A stretch of DNA of 64,000 nucleotides from Pelosinus sp. IPA-1 (GCF_030269905.1 NZ_BSVC01000002.1:160419-224418); one strand, 5' to 3'. Counted from the stretch's first letter, positions 43,599 through 52,571 are shown. Numbers and translations: made by a program. The notes: generated from the sequence alone by a model not told the origin.

Positions 43599-45134
43599 TT
43601 GGATATAAAGACGCTTATATTATTACATTTCGTTATCAGTATTATTAATGCAGGAAGTGTTGCAATCATATGGTATCAATACCAGCAACGATTTGCGGGA
43701 GTATCGTTGTGGCTAGTTAATATGATTTTGCAGGTAGTTGGAATGGCTTTGATTATTATGCGTGGGGAGATAGCAGATTTTATATCTATCGTCCTAGCTA
43801 ATACTTTACTTCTAATTGGTGCAGTAGTTTTTTTTATTGGACTTGAACGCTTTGCTGGGAAAAAAGGCTGGCATATCCATAATTATATTCTGCTGGCAGC
43901 TTTTGTTTGCTTGATTACTTACTATGGTTTAATTGATCCAGACATGGTAATGCGAGAAATTATTGTGTCACTCATGATAGGGATTATTAGCTTCCAAGGT
44001 TGTTGCCTTTTGATGTGGAAAATTTCTCCTGAACTGTTTCAAATAACGCGTATTACTGGCTTAGTCCTTGGATGTTATACTGTGGTCAGTTTAGTTAGAA
44101 TGGTTCTGCTTGTTGTCTTTCCATTGCAGACTAATAATTTTTTGAGATTTGGTTTTGCAGATTCATTGACGATCACTCTATATGCCCTGCTCAGCATCTG
44201 TCTTACAATCAGTATTATATTAATGGTGAACAAGCGTTTGCTTGCAGAAGTCAGAGCGCAAGAGGAGAAATTCACTACAACATTTCATTCATCTCCATAT
44301 GCAATCATGCTTACGAAGCTATCCGATGGAACTATTATTGAGGTCAATGATGGTTTTGTGAATATCTTTGGATACCAATATGCTGAAGTCATTGGAAAGA
44401 CAATACTTGATTTGTGTATTTGGAGCAAGGATCAAGACCGTGTAACTATTGCTAATGAGTTAGTACAGGGAAACAAGGTGCAAGGGAAAGAATTCCAATT
44501 TAAGAAAAAATCAGGAAACATGATGACTGGGCTTTTTTCAACCAATATCATCATTGTCAGCAATGAAAAATGTCTCTTATCAAATATAAGTGATATTACT
44601 GAACTGAGTCATATGAAGCAGAGACTACAAGTTCTGGCTACCCATGATGCTCTTACTGGTTTGCCTAATAGAACATTATTTTATGAACGATTTGATATTG
44701 CATTGTCAAATGCACAACGCAATATTAAAAAAATGGTAATAATCTCCCTTGATCTTGATAATTTCAAAACTATTAATGACAGCTTGGGCCATGATGTTGG
44801 GGATGAAATATTAGCAGCAGCGGCGGCCAAAATGAGAGGAATTTTGCGAAAAGATGATACCGTTGCACGATTTGGTGGGGATGAGTTTGTGTTACTGTTG
44901 TGGGAAATCGACCATGAAGGCGATGCTATCAAACTCATAGAGAAGATTTTGAACGGTTTTCGACAGCCATTTATTATAGGAGAGTATAAACTCAATCTTA
45001 CTGCCAGTATGGGCATCGCTTTTTATCCTAAAGATGGTAAAGAGATTAAAGATCTTATAACAAAATCCGACAGAGCCTTATATTATGTAAAAAGAAATGG
45101 CAGAAACAACTACCAACTTTATGCCAATTGCTAA
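43599..45134 (+). CDS. Membrane PAS-GGDEF diguanylate cyclase
   Basis: 511 aa. About seven membrane helices at residues 1-215, a PAS domain at ~223-340 (FHSSPYAIMLTKLSDGTIIE, VNIFGYQYAEVIG), then GGDEF at ~345-511 with THDALTGLPNRTLFYERF and RFGGDEFVLLLW. The RKDD before GGDEF matches the inhibitory I-site RxxD, so product feedback is likely. It makes c-di-GMP in response to a PAS-sensed or membrane signal. TTG start is given; GAGGTG is 11 bases upstream, and ATC at 43593 would be better spaced. Confidence 0.92.
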   Translation: MDIKTLILLHFVISIINAGSVAIIWYQYQQRFAGVSLWLVNMILQVVGMALIIMRGEIADFISIVLANTLLLIGAVVFFIGLERFAGKKGWHIHNYILLAAFVCLITYYGLIDPDMVMREIIVSLMIGIISFQGCCLLMWKISPELFQITRITGLVLGCYTVVSLVRMVLLVVFPLQTNNFLRFGFADSLTITLYALLSICLTISIILMVNKRLLAEVRAQEEKFTTTFHSSPYAIMLTKLSDGTIIEVNDGFVNIFGYQYAEVIGKTILDLCIWSKDQDRVTIANELVQGNKVQGKEFQFKKKSGNMMTGLFSTNIIIVSNEKCLLSNISDITELSHMKQRLQVLATHDALTGLPNRTLFYERFDIALSNAQRNIKKMVIISLDLDNFKTINDSLGHDVGDEILAAAAAKMRGILRKDDTVARFGGDEFVLLLWEIDHEGDAIKLIEKILNGFRQPFIIGEYKLNLTASMGIAFYPKDGKEIKDLITKSDRALYYVKRNGRNNYQLYANC

Positions 45135-45297
45135 GTCAGAGTGAAGTATCGGGACGGTCTTACGCAGTTTATTAGTCCAGGCGATAAGGCACTCTTAAAG
45201 CCTATCATGCTCTTGTGTAGTTAACATAAGGACAAGGGGAAGTAGGTGGCGTGGAATTATTGAAAGACGTTGCAAGACAGAACCACCATCCCCGCGT

Positions 45298-45358
45298 CTT
45301 GTCTATATTGATGACATGAGACATAAATATGGGAGCAACTCAAAAGAACCGCCCTCTT
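45298..45358. repeat. Composite repeat tail with C box
   Basis: TCTATATTGATGACATGAGA, then GAGCAACTCAAAAGAACCGC CCTC. The A hairpin is missing. Confidence 0.72.
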
Positions 45359-45373
45359 TTGTCACTGTAATAC

Positions 45374-45407
45374 AAAAAAGTATCAGCGTAATGCTGATAC
45401 TTTTTTT
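45374..45407. terminator. Bidirectional terminator
   Basis: AAAAAAGTATCAGC-GTAAT-GCTGATACTTTTTT. Serves the convergent diguanylate cyclase and hxlR genes. Confidence 0.9.
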
Positions 45408-45478
45408 ACATACTAGAATATTGACGTGCTATTTTATTTCATAGGGCGAATAAAATACTGGATAGGAAGGAAAATAAC

Positions 45479-45823
45479 TTAATCATCAATGAAATCTTTC
45501 GAATCAGTTCCTTTTATGCCTAAATATCCTTTTCCCCAGGTACTTATCGATTCCAAGATTGGTTGTAGACTTCTTCCAAGATCAGTTAAAGAATATTCCA
45601 CCTTGGGAGGGACTTCTGCGAAGACCTTGCGGGAAATAAGTCCATCTTGTTCCATTTGTCGAAGTTGCTGTGTAAGCATTTTTTGACTGATTCCATTTAT
45701 TCCTTTCTGAAGGCAGCCAAAGCGTTGATTATCTGTAGTTAGTAAATTTCTAATAATAAGCACTTTCCATTTATGTCCTATTAAGTTTATAGCTTCTTCG
45801 ATAGGACAAACTTTAGTAGTCAA
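45479..45823 (-). CDS. HxlR-family transcriptional regulator (copy 3)
   Basis: 114 aa. GHKWKVLIIRNLL, SQKMLTQQLRQMEQDGLISR and VPPKVEYSLTDLG. Cys6 (TKVCPIEEA) is the conserved N-terminal cysteine. TTG start with GGAGG nine bases upstream. Divergent from a DUF2798 gene and separated from it by a 40-base inverted repeat, its probable operator. That sequence differs from the operator shared by copies 1 and 2. Confidence 0.9.
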   Translation of the reverse strand: MTTKVCPIEEAINLIGHKWKVLIIRNLLTTDNQRFGCLQKGINGISQKMLTQQLRQMEQDGLISRKVFAEVPPKVEYSLTDLGRSLQPILESISTWGKGYLGIKGTDSKDFIDD

Positions 45824-45927
45824 TATAGTCAGCCTCCAGTAAATTCAATAATGCTTACCGTCTAGTTTGTATTGAACGAAATAGTGCCTTATTGCAAAAA
45901 GTAACTTTCGCTCTTATTATAGTAACA

Positions 45928-45967
45928 AATGTACTTATAGGCAATACGTAGTGCCAATAAGTACATT
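45928..45967. promoter_or_regulatory. 40-base inverted repeat, probable HxlR operator (locus 3)
   Basis: Arms AATGTACTTATAGGCA and TGCCAATAAGTACATT (15 of 16 pair) around 8 bases, between hxlR copy 3 and the divergent DUF2798 gene. Confidence 0.65.
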
Positions 45968-45993
45968 GTGGCTGAAAAAGAGAGGGTGGAATC

Positions 45994-46221
45994 ATGAGGG
46001 TCAACATAAAATATACAACGATATTATTTGGATTTGTTATGGGAGGCTTTACATCATTTATTATTTCTGCTGTTCTAACGTTAGTGAATAGCGGGACGGA
46101 GGATTTTCTCACACATTGGATAAAAGAGTGGATGATTGCTCTCAGTTTAGCGATTCCCATTGCGACATTTGTTCCTCCTATTATCAGGAGAGGAATTGCG
46201 AAAATTACGGAGGAATTCTAA
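45994..46221 (+). CDS. DUF2798 small membrane protein
   Basis: 75 aa, two membrane helices (ILFGFVMGGFTSFIISAVLT and IALSLAIPIATFVPPIIRRG) in the order typical of DUF2798. Function unknown. GAGGGTGG lies before the ATG. First gene of a likely three-gene unit with the cupin and the oxidase-like protein, under HxlR copy 3. Confidence 0.85.
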   Translation: MRVNIKYTTILFGFVMGGFTSFIISAVLTLVNSGTEDFLTHWIKEWMIALSLAIPIATFVPPIIRRGIAKITEEF

Positions 46222-46267
46222 AATTTTATATGTAGTATAACTATGGTTAAAATAAGGAGGGCTTGAA

Positions 46268-46582
46268 ATGAAAAAAATTAATGTTAATTCTTTATTAGAT
46301 TTTTCAGATGAAAAATCCGTGCGTAAAGCTCTTGACCATGAAGGCAGTAACCTTGATACAGGACTTTTGCTATATGCACCTGGGCAGAGTACACCTGAGC
46401 ACACTCATAAAGATATGGATGAGGTCTTCTATGTTGTTGAGGGGGAAGGCGTATTAACGATTGATGGGGAAGAATTTACTCTTAAAGAAAAAGATATTAT
46501 CTTATCTCCTCGAGGAGAAGGGCATGGATTTTTTAACAGGAGTTCAGGTAATCTAGTAGTTTTACAGGTTAAAATATTCTAG
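46268..46582 (+). CDS. Cupin-domain protein
   Basis: 104 aa single-cupin fold. Metal-binding motif 1 is visible as TPEHTHKDMDEVFYVVEGEG (two His and a Glu) and motif 2 as SPRGEGHGFFN (His). It could be an isomerase, dioxygenase-like enzyme or ligand sensor. AAGGAGG precedes the ATG. Lies between DUF2798 and the pyridoxamine-oxidase-like gene in the same direction. Confidence 0.88.
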   Translation: MKKINVNSLLDFSDEKSVRKALDHEGSNLDTGLLLYAPGQSTPEHTHKDMDEVFYVVEGEGVLTIDGEEFTLKEKDIILSPRGEGHGFFNRSSGNLVVLQVKIF

Positions 46583-46635
46583 CTTATAAAAGACATTAAA
46601 TGATACAACGTTTAGATCATATAGGAGGTGAAAGG

Positions 46636-47097
46636 ATGAGAAGTATTCGTGATTCTCACAAGCAGGTAACTCATGATGAAGCTATGGAGATTTTGGGACA
46701 AGCCGAATATGGAGTACTTTCCACAATTGATAAAGATGGATATCCCTATGGGTTACCACTACATTATATCGTTTTAGATGAGGCTGTTTATCTGCATTCT
46801 GCCTTGGAGGGGCATATAATGGATAACATTTCTCATAATAATAGTGTGTGTTTCACGGTAGTTGGATATTCTGAGTTATTGCCTAGTTCTTTTACTGCAA
46901 ACTACGAAAGTGTTATTGTTTTTGGAAAGGCTAATCTGGTAGAAGAGTCGGAGAAAGTCGATATGCTAAAGGCATTAGTAAGAAAATATAGCCCTGAACA
47001 TTATGATAAAAGTTTGAAAGTAATTGATTCTTTTAAAGACAAATGCTCAGTGATTCGAATTGATGTAGAACATATTACAGGTAAGAAAAAGAGATAA
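46636..47097 (+). CDS. Pyridoxamine 5'-phosphate oxidase-family flavoprotein (copy 2)
   Basis: 153 aa. YGVLSTIDKDGYPYGLPLHY, VYLHSALEGHIMDNI and SVCFTVVGYSELLPSSFTAN parallel the protein at 37124. Same NimA-like split barrel. ATG 46636 has GGAGGTGAAAGG upstream; the 12 codons from 46600 are unsupported. Its context (cupin, DUF2798, HxlR) differs from that of copy 1. Confidence 0.9.
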   Translation: MRSIRDSHKQVTHDEAMEILGQAEYGVLSTIDKDGYPYGLPLHYIVLDEAVYLHSALEGHIMDNISHNNSVCFTVVGYSELLPSSFTANYESVIVFGKANLVEESEKVDMLKALVRKYSPEHYDKSLKVIDSFKDKCSVIRIDVEHITGKKKR

Positions 47098-47162
47098 CAG
47101 GAGTATAAAAAATGGCCAGACAAGCAAGAAAATTAAGTGGGTAGACGGGCGTGAATGTGGAA

Positions 47163-47206
47163 GAACTCCGTTAAGAATTCTGATAAGAATTTCTAACGGA
47201 GTTTCC
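47163..47206 (+). terminator. Intrinsic terminator
   Basis: AACTCCGTTAAGAATTC ... GAATTTCTAACGGAGTTTC with a 6-base loop, 65 bases after the oxidase-like stop. Confidence 0.8.
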
Positions 47207-47264
47207 CATTATTACGTAGATTTAAATGTTATAAAAAGATGATGCAACAGTAGCGCATCCCTTA

Positions 47265-47699
47265 TTAGTTCTTGTTAAACAATGGTTCTATCGTTTCAGG
47301 AAGTGAAATCGTAACGCTTTCAGTTTGTCCCTTATTGGTAACTTGCATACCCCATTTACCTAAAATCTCATTCTTGGCGTTTCTTACGCAAATACTAAAG
47401 TTTACTAATTCTCCTTTTGCAGATACGATAGCTACTTGACCTGAAGTCTTTCCGGCTGAGATAATGGTCGCATCTTTGGGACTACTACCATTATTACCAA
47501 AACTCCATTCAACCTTAACAGTTGATGGCTTGCTAGGGATAGTTTCTTTGATAAAAGTGTAATCCCAAAAATTAGAGTTACTAATTTCAGCGTTTACTTG
47601 CATTGTAGCCTGAGATGCAGCTTGAACTGAAGGTAACGCGGTTATTGAGAAGAAGACGAATAATAGTGAGGCTAAACCAATTTTAATTATGTGGCCCAT
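47265..47699 (-). CDS. Small exported protein of unknown function
   Basis: 144 aa. Signal peptide (MGHIIKIGLASLLFVFFS...VQAA, ~1-29), then a soluble beta-rich domain (STVKVEWSFGNNGSSPKDAT, NFSICVRNAKNEILGKWGMQ). Ig-like character, family not recognised. I start at ATG 47699 because GGAGGG lies nine bases upstream and the signal peptide begins there; the frame to 47750 adds 17 unsupported residues. Confidence 0.7.
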   Translation of the reverse strand: MGHIIKIGLASLLFVFFSITALPSVQAASQATMQVNAEISNSNFWDYTFIKETIPSKPSTVKVEWSFGNNGSSPKDATIISAGKTSGQVAIVSAKGELVNFSICVRNAKNEILGKWGMQVTNKGQTESVTISLPETIEPLFNKN

Positions 47700-47883
47700 A
47701 ATGTATAACCCTCCAAACAACTTTTTCTCCATTTTAGCATAATTATCCATTTAGGACAATGTGTCAGAGCGTTAGGTTGTCAAGACGTTGTTGCCTGAGA
47801 CTAGTTTAACCACTGTTCAATAAGCAGCAAATCGATGAATCGCTTATATACGAATCAATAGAATAACTAGCTTATTATATGAA

Positions 47884-47922
47884 GGTACAGGGACAGGTGC
47901 AGTGTAAAATACACCTGCCACT
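47884..47922. repeat. Repeat B-like hairpin
   Basis: AGGGACAGGTGCAGTGTAAA ATACACCTGCC, a hairpin with ACAGGTG/CACCTGC arms, near the convergent stop of the 47929 gene. Confidence 0.45.
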
Positions 47923-47928
47923 ATATTT

Positions 47929-48348
47929 TTATACGGAAATTTCCTGAGCTTGGTGCGCGGTGATCCAGCTTTGGCATTCGCCGGGTGCGGCGGGAATGAT
48001 TAGGATATTGGTGAGGTTAGGCATTTGGTCGATTTGATTGAGAAGAACCGGGTTGGGATGAATAGCCAGCACGCTGCCGGTATGATCGACCGGGAAGTTA
48101 TTCTTAGTGGTCATAATTTTAAATGTGACGGTGCCGATTTTAAATTCAGCGTTAAGGATGGATTCCCGAATCTGAAATTGAGTTAGTTCCGTATCTTGCA
48201 AGGCGGCTTCCAGCGTACTTTTTTGGACGCCGGCTAAGATGCCATGATGCGGGATATGATAAATACTTTGATTTGTCAGCCAGGTTAAACCAGCGTTAAT
48301 AGCTTGCGGATGGGAGTTGTTGTTAATATAATAATATTTCATATTCAT
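47929..48348 (-). CDS. Hypothetical protein
   Basis: 139 aa soluble protein (LTWLTNQSIYHIPHHGILAG; ILNAEFKIGTVTFKIMTTKN; LLNQIDQMPNLTNILIIPAA). No membrane helix or signal peptide. I do not recognise it. It has GAGGTGGA just before the ATG, and GC content somewhat above the flanks. Single gene. Confidence 0.65.
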   Translation of the reverse strand: MNMKYYYINNNSHPQAINAGLTWLTNQSIYHIPHHGILAGVQKSTLEAALQDTELTQFQIRESILNAEFKIGTVTFKIMTTKNNFPVDHTGSVLAIHPNPVLLNQIDQMPNLTNILIIPAAPGECQSWITAHQAQEISV

Positions 48349-48504
48349 TCCACCTCGTATAGTCTATAAAAGATTATAGGACTTCATTCTAAAAGAAGTA
48401 TATCATGTCAATAATTAAAGTTCAAATTGTATTATAAAAGAAAATTTGTGTCAATAAGACGAGTATCGAGAGGACGGTTCATAGTGGAGTGAAAAATAAT
48501 GCCG

Positions 48505-48606
48505 AGGAGTGTAAGAAAGAAAGCAGCTTAGCCTTGCAGGATTTTTGTAATTTGATGGTAAATAGGATAGAAGATGGGAGAGACTCAAAAGAACCGTCCC
48601 TTTGAG
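48505..48606. repeat. Composite repeat, copy 10 (left arm lost)
   Basis: AAAGCAGCTTAGCCTTGCAG GATTTTTG, then TGATGGTAAATAGGATAGAA and ACTCAAAAGAACCGTCCCTT TGAGT. The middle of the tail is deleted. Confidence 0.8.
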
Positions 48607-48628
48607 TTTTATAATTGAGGTGACTAAT

Positions 48629-49048
48629 ATGGCTGAAAAAATAATAACGCTCTTCTTTTTACTTGGCAGCAGCAGCTATTTATTTTTCGCGCAGCACTTT
48701 GCCTTTGGTACCTTAAACTCGCCTAAATCTGGCTTTCTACCAATTTTATCTGGAATCTTAACCTTGCTATTGTCATTAATTCTGCTTTACAAACAATTGA
48801 GGTCAAACAAAAAGGTAGTACTAGATAAGGTTCATTGGACAAAATTTATTTTTATCATTATTGGCCTGCTATTTTATGTCTCATTTTTAAATAGTATCGG
48901 GTACTTTGCAGCTACTTTTATATTCTTATTTTATTTATTAAAGGTAGCTGATGCAGCGGGTTGGCTTATGCCTCTTTTGGTTTCCTTTAGCAGCTCTGCC
49001 ATTTTTTATCTTATATTTGCCAACTGTTTAAGTGTTACATTGCCATAA
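48629..49048 (+). CDS. tctB: Tripartite tricarboxylate transporter small membrane subunit TctB
   Basis: 139 aa with four membrane helices: IITLFFLLGSSSYLFFAQHF, GILTLLLSLILLY, FIFIIIGLLFYVSFL and the last at WLMPLLVSFSSSAIFYLIF. This is the TctB layout. ATG 48629 has GAGGTG upstream; the longer frame from 48602 lies in the repeat. First gene of tctB-tctA-tctC. Confidence 0.88.
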   Translation: MAEKIITLFFLLGSSSYLFFAQHFAFGTLNSPKSGFLPILSGILTLLLSLILLYKQLRSNKKVVLDKVHWTKFIFIIIGLLFYVSFLNSIGYFAATFIFLFYLLKVADAAGWLMPLLVSFSSSAIFYLIFANCLSVTLP

Positions 49049-49067
49049 TTTTAAAGGGGGTGAAATA

Positions 49068-50576
49068 TTGGACATCTTCAATATGCTGCTGCAAGGCTTT
49101 TGGGTCAGTGTCATTCCAGGTAATTTATTGGCGTGCATAATTGGCGTTATTATCGGTACGCTGGTAGGAATCTTGCCAGGGATTGATACTGTCAGTACCA
49201 TTGCCCTATTGCTGCCTTTCAGTTATGGTATGGACAGCACTGCAGCGCTGATTATGTTTGCAGGAATCTATTATGGCTCGAAGTATGGCGGCTCCACTAC
49301 ATCGATCTTAATAAATGTGCCAGGAGAAGCGGCCTCCGTGGTTACCTGCCTGGACGGTTACCCGATGGCACAAAAGGGGCGGGCGGGAGCAGCCTTATCG
49401 GTTTCGGCTATCGGCTCTTTTGTTGCAGGTACCATCGGCATCGTCGGACTAACCCTCTTAGCTCCTCCTTTAGCAAAAGCCGCGCTGGCTTTTGGACCAC
49501 CAGAGTATTTTGCGATCTCCTTAGTAGGATTGATCTTTCTATCTAAGCTAACTGGTACGTCCACACTAAAATCCGCCTTAATGGCTGCTATCGGTGTGAT
49601 GCTGAGTACCGTCGGACTAGACAGCATGTCAGGCATCAGCCGCTTTAGCTTTGGTATCGATGAACTAGACAGAGGGTTTGATTTATCTATTTTGGCAATG
49701 GGGATATTCGGCATCGGAGAGATTTTATCTACGATGACGCAAATAAATACTGCCACTGACATACCATTAGTAAAATTTAAAGACTTATATCCTACCAGAG
49801 AAGAATGGCGGCGTTCTATTGCTCCCATGTTCCGTGGCGGGGTTGTAGGATTTTTAGTCGGTTTACTTCCCGGTCCTGCTGCAACCATATCCAGCTATCT
49901 TTCCTATGCACTGGAAAAAAAATGCAGTAAAAACCCTGATGAATTTGGTTACGGCGCTATTGAAGGCGTAGCTGGCCCTGAAGCAGCCAATAACTCGGCC
50001 ATTTCAGCTACAATGATTCCGCTATTATCCTTGGGACTTCCCTTTTGCGGGGCAACAGCTATTTTACTCAGTGGTTTTATGATTCATGGTATCACCCCTG
50101 GTCCAGCACTCATAACGGAGCAGCCTGCGTTATTTTGGGGCCTTATTGCCAGTATGTATATTGGTAATGTGCTGCTGTTGATTATTAATTTGCCTTTGAT
50201 TGGTATTTTCGTACAATTACTCAAAACCCCACTCCATATTCTCATGCCAATGGTAACCGTGCTCACCTTGACTGGCGCCTATTCCATCAATAATAGCATG
50301 TTTGATTTGATCTGGGTTGTTATCTTCGGTATTTTAGGCTTCTTACTGCGTCGGACAGGATTTGAACCAAGTCCCCTACTTATCGGTTTAGTACTAGGCT
50401 CGGGACTGGAGCGAGGGTTAACGCAAGGATTGATTATTTGCAACGGCAGCATCTGGGCAATGATTACCCGCCCTATTTCAGCCACGATACTGTCATTGGG
50501 GGTGATTGCCTTATTTTACAACGTTGTTAGGTGGTTTACTAAAATCAACTGTGCTGAAAAAAAGGTAAATTGTTAG
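49068..50576 (+). CDS. tctA: Tripartite tricarboxylate transporter large permease TctA
   Basis: 502 aa, about twelve membrane helices. The TctA hallmarks are present: LVGILPGIDTVSTIALLLPF near residue 40, YYGSKYGGSTTSILINVPGE at ~78-97, GLLPGPAATISSYLSYALEK at ~264, and EGVAGPEAANNSA at ~302. It carries out the sodium-coupled uptake of a carboxylate delivered by TctC. TTG 49068 follows AAAGGGGGTG; the upstream frame to 49032 overlaps tctB and is rejected. Confidence 0.94.
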   Translation: MDIFNMLLQGFWVSVIPGNLLACIIGVIIGTLVGILPGIDTVSTIALLLPFSYGMDSTAALIMFAGIYYGSKYGGSTTSILINVPGEAASVVTCLDGYPMAQKGRAGAALSVSAIGSFVAGTIGIVGLTLLAPPLAKAALAFGPPEYFAISLVGLIFLSKLTGTSTLKSALMAAIGVMLSTVGLDSMSGISRFSFGIDELDRGFDLSILAMGIFGIGEILSTMTQINTATDIPLVKFKDLYPTREEWRRSIAPMFRGGVVGFLVGLLPGPAATISSYLSYALEKKCSKNPDEFGYGAIEGVAGPEAANNSAISATMIPLLSLGLPFCGATAILLSGFMIHGITPGPALITEQPALFWGLIASMYIGNVLLLIINLPLIGIFVQLLKTPLHILMPMVTVLTLTGAYSINNSMFDLIWVVIFGILGFLLRRTGFEPSPLLIGLVLGSGLERGLTQGLIICNGSIWAMITRPISATILSLGVIALFYNVVRWFTKINCAEKKVNC

Positions 50577-50608
50577 CAGGATTTATTGAATAAAGGGAGG
50601 CAAATCAA

Positions 50609-51631
50609 ATGCAAAAAAAAATATTGATTTCACTGACAGCCTGTTTATTCCTCCTATCGATAATGCTAGGCGGTTGTTCTACTATGCAAGATAAATCAGT
50701 AGCTACTACAGCCAACAAATACCCCAGTAAACCTATTACTTTTATCGTCCCCTTTGGTATCGGGGGTGGCACAGATTTAGTGGCACGTTTAATGGAAAAA
50801 TCAGCTCCTGCCTACTTAGGACAATCCTTGGTTATTATTAATAAACCTGGAGCATCTGGAACCCTTGGATGGAATGAATTGTCTGGTGCTAAGCCTGATG
50901 GATATACTATTGGTATTGCGGGAACTGAACTACTATTACAACCCCTGTATGGTCCATCGAAATATCATTATCCAACTGCCTTAGAACCTCTTGCGCAAAT
51001 TGTCAGTCTATCAATGGTAATGGCTGTGAAGAAGGATCAGCCATGGCAAAATATTGATGATTTGATTGCGTATGCTAGAGAGCATCCAGGAGAAATTAAG
51101 TATGGCCATACAGGTGTAGGGGGTTTAGGCCATGTTGCTGGAGAAGCATTTGCTAAAATTGCCAATATTCATCTTGAACAAGTTCCTTTTCAAAGTGGCG
51201 CGGAAGCAACAGCAAGTCTATTGGGCGGACATGTTCAAGTTATTTTCATTAATCCAGCATCCACTAAAGAATATATAAAAAGCGACATGCTAAAGGCATT
51301 GGCAGTATCGGGCGAACAGCGACTAACCGACCCAGTTTATACAACTGTACCAACGTTTAAAGAGCAGGGGTTCGATGTTGTATACGATAATTGGTATACA
51401 ATTGCTGCACCTAAGGGCTTACAACCTGAGGTAAAAGGCAAATTAGTCGACGGGTTAAAAGCTATGATAAATAATCCTGAATTCAAAAAAAATATAGAGC
51501 AATTAGGACTTGAAATTAGTTATTTAGGTCCTAAGGAATTGCAAAAAAAATGGTTAGACGATAGCGAACAATTAACTAAGGCGGTTCAAGAAACTGGAAT
51601 TCTAGACAAAATTAAGGATCAAAAGAAGTAA
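50609..51631 (+). CDS. tctC: Tripartite tricarboxylate transporter substrate-binding lipoprotein TctC
   Basis: 340 aa Bug-type receptor. Lipoprotein signal peptide with lipobox LGGC (Cys ~23), then KPITFIVPFGIGGGTDLVAR, a GASGTLGWNELSGAKPDGYT segment that forms the ligand pocket, and EIKYGHTGVGGLGHVAGEAF. It binds a small carboxylate; the identity cannot be read. GGGAGG precedes the ATG. Gene order B-A-C is less common than C-B-A. Confidence 0.93.
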   Translation: MQKKILISLTACLFLLSIMLGGCSTMQDKSVATTANKYPSKPITFIVPFGIGGGTDLVARLMEKSAPAYLGQSLVIINKPGASGTLGWNELSGAKPDGYTIGIAGTELLLQPLYGPSKYHYPTALEPLAQIVSLSMVMAVKKDQPWQNIDDLIAYAREHPGEIKYGHTGVGGLGHVAGEAFAKIANIHLEQVPFQSGAEATASLLGGHVQVIFINPASTKEYIKSDMLKALAVSGEQRLTDPVYTTVPTFKEQGFDVVYDNWYTIAAPKGLQPEVKGKLVDGLKAMINNPEFKKNIEQLGLEISYLGPKELQKKWLDDSEQLTKAVQETGILDKIKDQKK

Positions 51632-51654
51632 TTTCAACTTATTAGCTCTATTAA

Positions 51655-51745
51655 TTGCTATGATGACATAGGGGACTTTTCGATGATACGGGAGACGTCC
51701 CTTTTTGACATGAAGTTGATAAAAAAGCAACGTCCCCGTGATTCC
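51655..51745. repeat. Degenerate repeat B/C material
   Basis: ACATAGGGGACTTTTCGATG, GACGTCCCTTTTTGACATGA and AACGTCCCCGTGATT, related to the GTCCCC boxes elsewhere. It abuts the next gene. Confidence 0.45.
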
Positions 51746-51845
51746 GGAGAAATTTGCAGAATTCAACGAGAAAAATCACAAGCGTAGATGGAGTGACCCG
51801 GAAGAGCCGTCTCCAGTGAATCGTTATAAAAGAGGAGATGAGTTT

Positions 51846-52481
51846 GTGAATAAAGTGAAGCTCAAAGAAGCCGAAAACAATTTTATCATACGATTTCCCG
51901 GTGGATTTTCTAATCCACGGATGCTCGAATTGACGAAAAAGCATAAAGTAGAAAAAATGAAAAAAATGGCGCAAGACAACTTTGCAATTGAGCAATTTGA
52001 AAGTCCTGCTAACATCGTAGATTCCATGGGGAAGATTGTCAGCCAGTCCTCTTTGATTTCTCTTTTTGAAAAGCCAAAGTTTAGAGAGTTAGTGAAAGTT
52101 TTGAGTGATAGTGAAAAAGAACATTTAGCTCATGGTCTAAAGGAGTTTTTACATGGAGATCAGGCGTTTGGCTTTGGGTTAATGACAGGGCTTCTTTCTG
52201 AGTACAAGTTGGCGAAATGGCCGTTGCTAACAATCTATCCGATATATTACCGGCCAAGTGTGGAAGTTTTCGTAAAACCGACTACAGCGAAAGGGATAAT
52301 AGAGTACTTTGAATTAAGAGGACTCAAATACAATTCTAACCCAACCTTTGAATTTTATAAGGCTTTTCGAGAACAAATCATGCAGATGAAACAAGAAGTC
52401 CATGATTCGCTGCAAGTTGATAATGCTGCTTTTTGCGGATTCCTTATGATGACAATGGATAATCATTTGCGTAAAGATTGA
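51846..52481 (+). CDS. Hypothetical protein
   Basis: 211 aa soluble protein: NNFIIRFPGGFSNPRMLELT, SQSSLISLFEKPKFRELVKV, KWPLLTIYPIYYRPSVEVFV, and DNAAFCGFLMMTMDNHLRKD at the C terminus. It gives the impression of a conserved Firmicutes family, which I cannot name. GTG 51846 lies eight bases after GAGGAGATG; an ORF from 51738 reaches into repeat-derived sequence (NEKNHKRRWSDPEEP) and probably is not translated. Confidence 0.68.
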   Translation: MNKVKLKEAENNFIIRFPGGFSNPRMLELTKKHKVEKMKKMAQDNFAIEQFESPANIVDSMGKIVSQSSLISLFEKPKFRELVKVLSDSEKEHLAHGLKEFLHGDQAFGFGLMTGLLSEYKLAKWPLLTIYPIYYRPSVEVFVKPTTAKGIIEYFELRGLKYNSNPTFEFYKAFREQIMQMKQEVHDSLQVDNAAFCGFLMMTMDNHLRKD

Positions 52482-52527
52482 TAATGCATAGGAACGGTGT
52501 TGGCTTTTGCAGAGTGCCATTGAGGTT

Positions 52528-52569
52528 AAAAAACCACTATTAATGACGGTTCATTAATAGTGGTTTTTT
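52528..52569. terminator. Strong bidirectional terminator
   Basis: 19-base perfect arms, AAAAAACCACTATTAATGA with its complement ending TGGTTTTTT, 4-base loop. Between convergent genes. Confidence 0.93.
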
Positions 52570-52571
52570 CT

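Larger units (their letters stand above)
45135..45478. other. Intergenic region with repeat remnants
   Basis: About 340 bases: a GGACAAGGGGAAGTAGGTGG stretch, a composite-repeat tail with C box (45298-45358) and the terminator at 45374-45407. No gene. Confidence 0.55.

Noticed and set aside
51738-51845. N-terminal extension of the 51846 gene
   Set aside because: Starts inside repeat-derived sequence (GTCCCCGTGATT) and a good ribosome binding site exists for GTG 51846.
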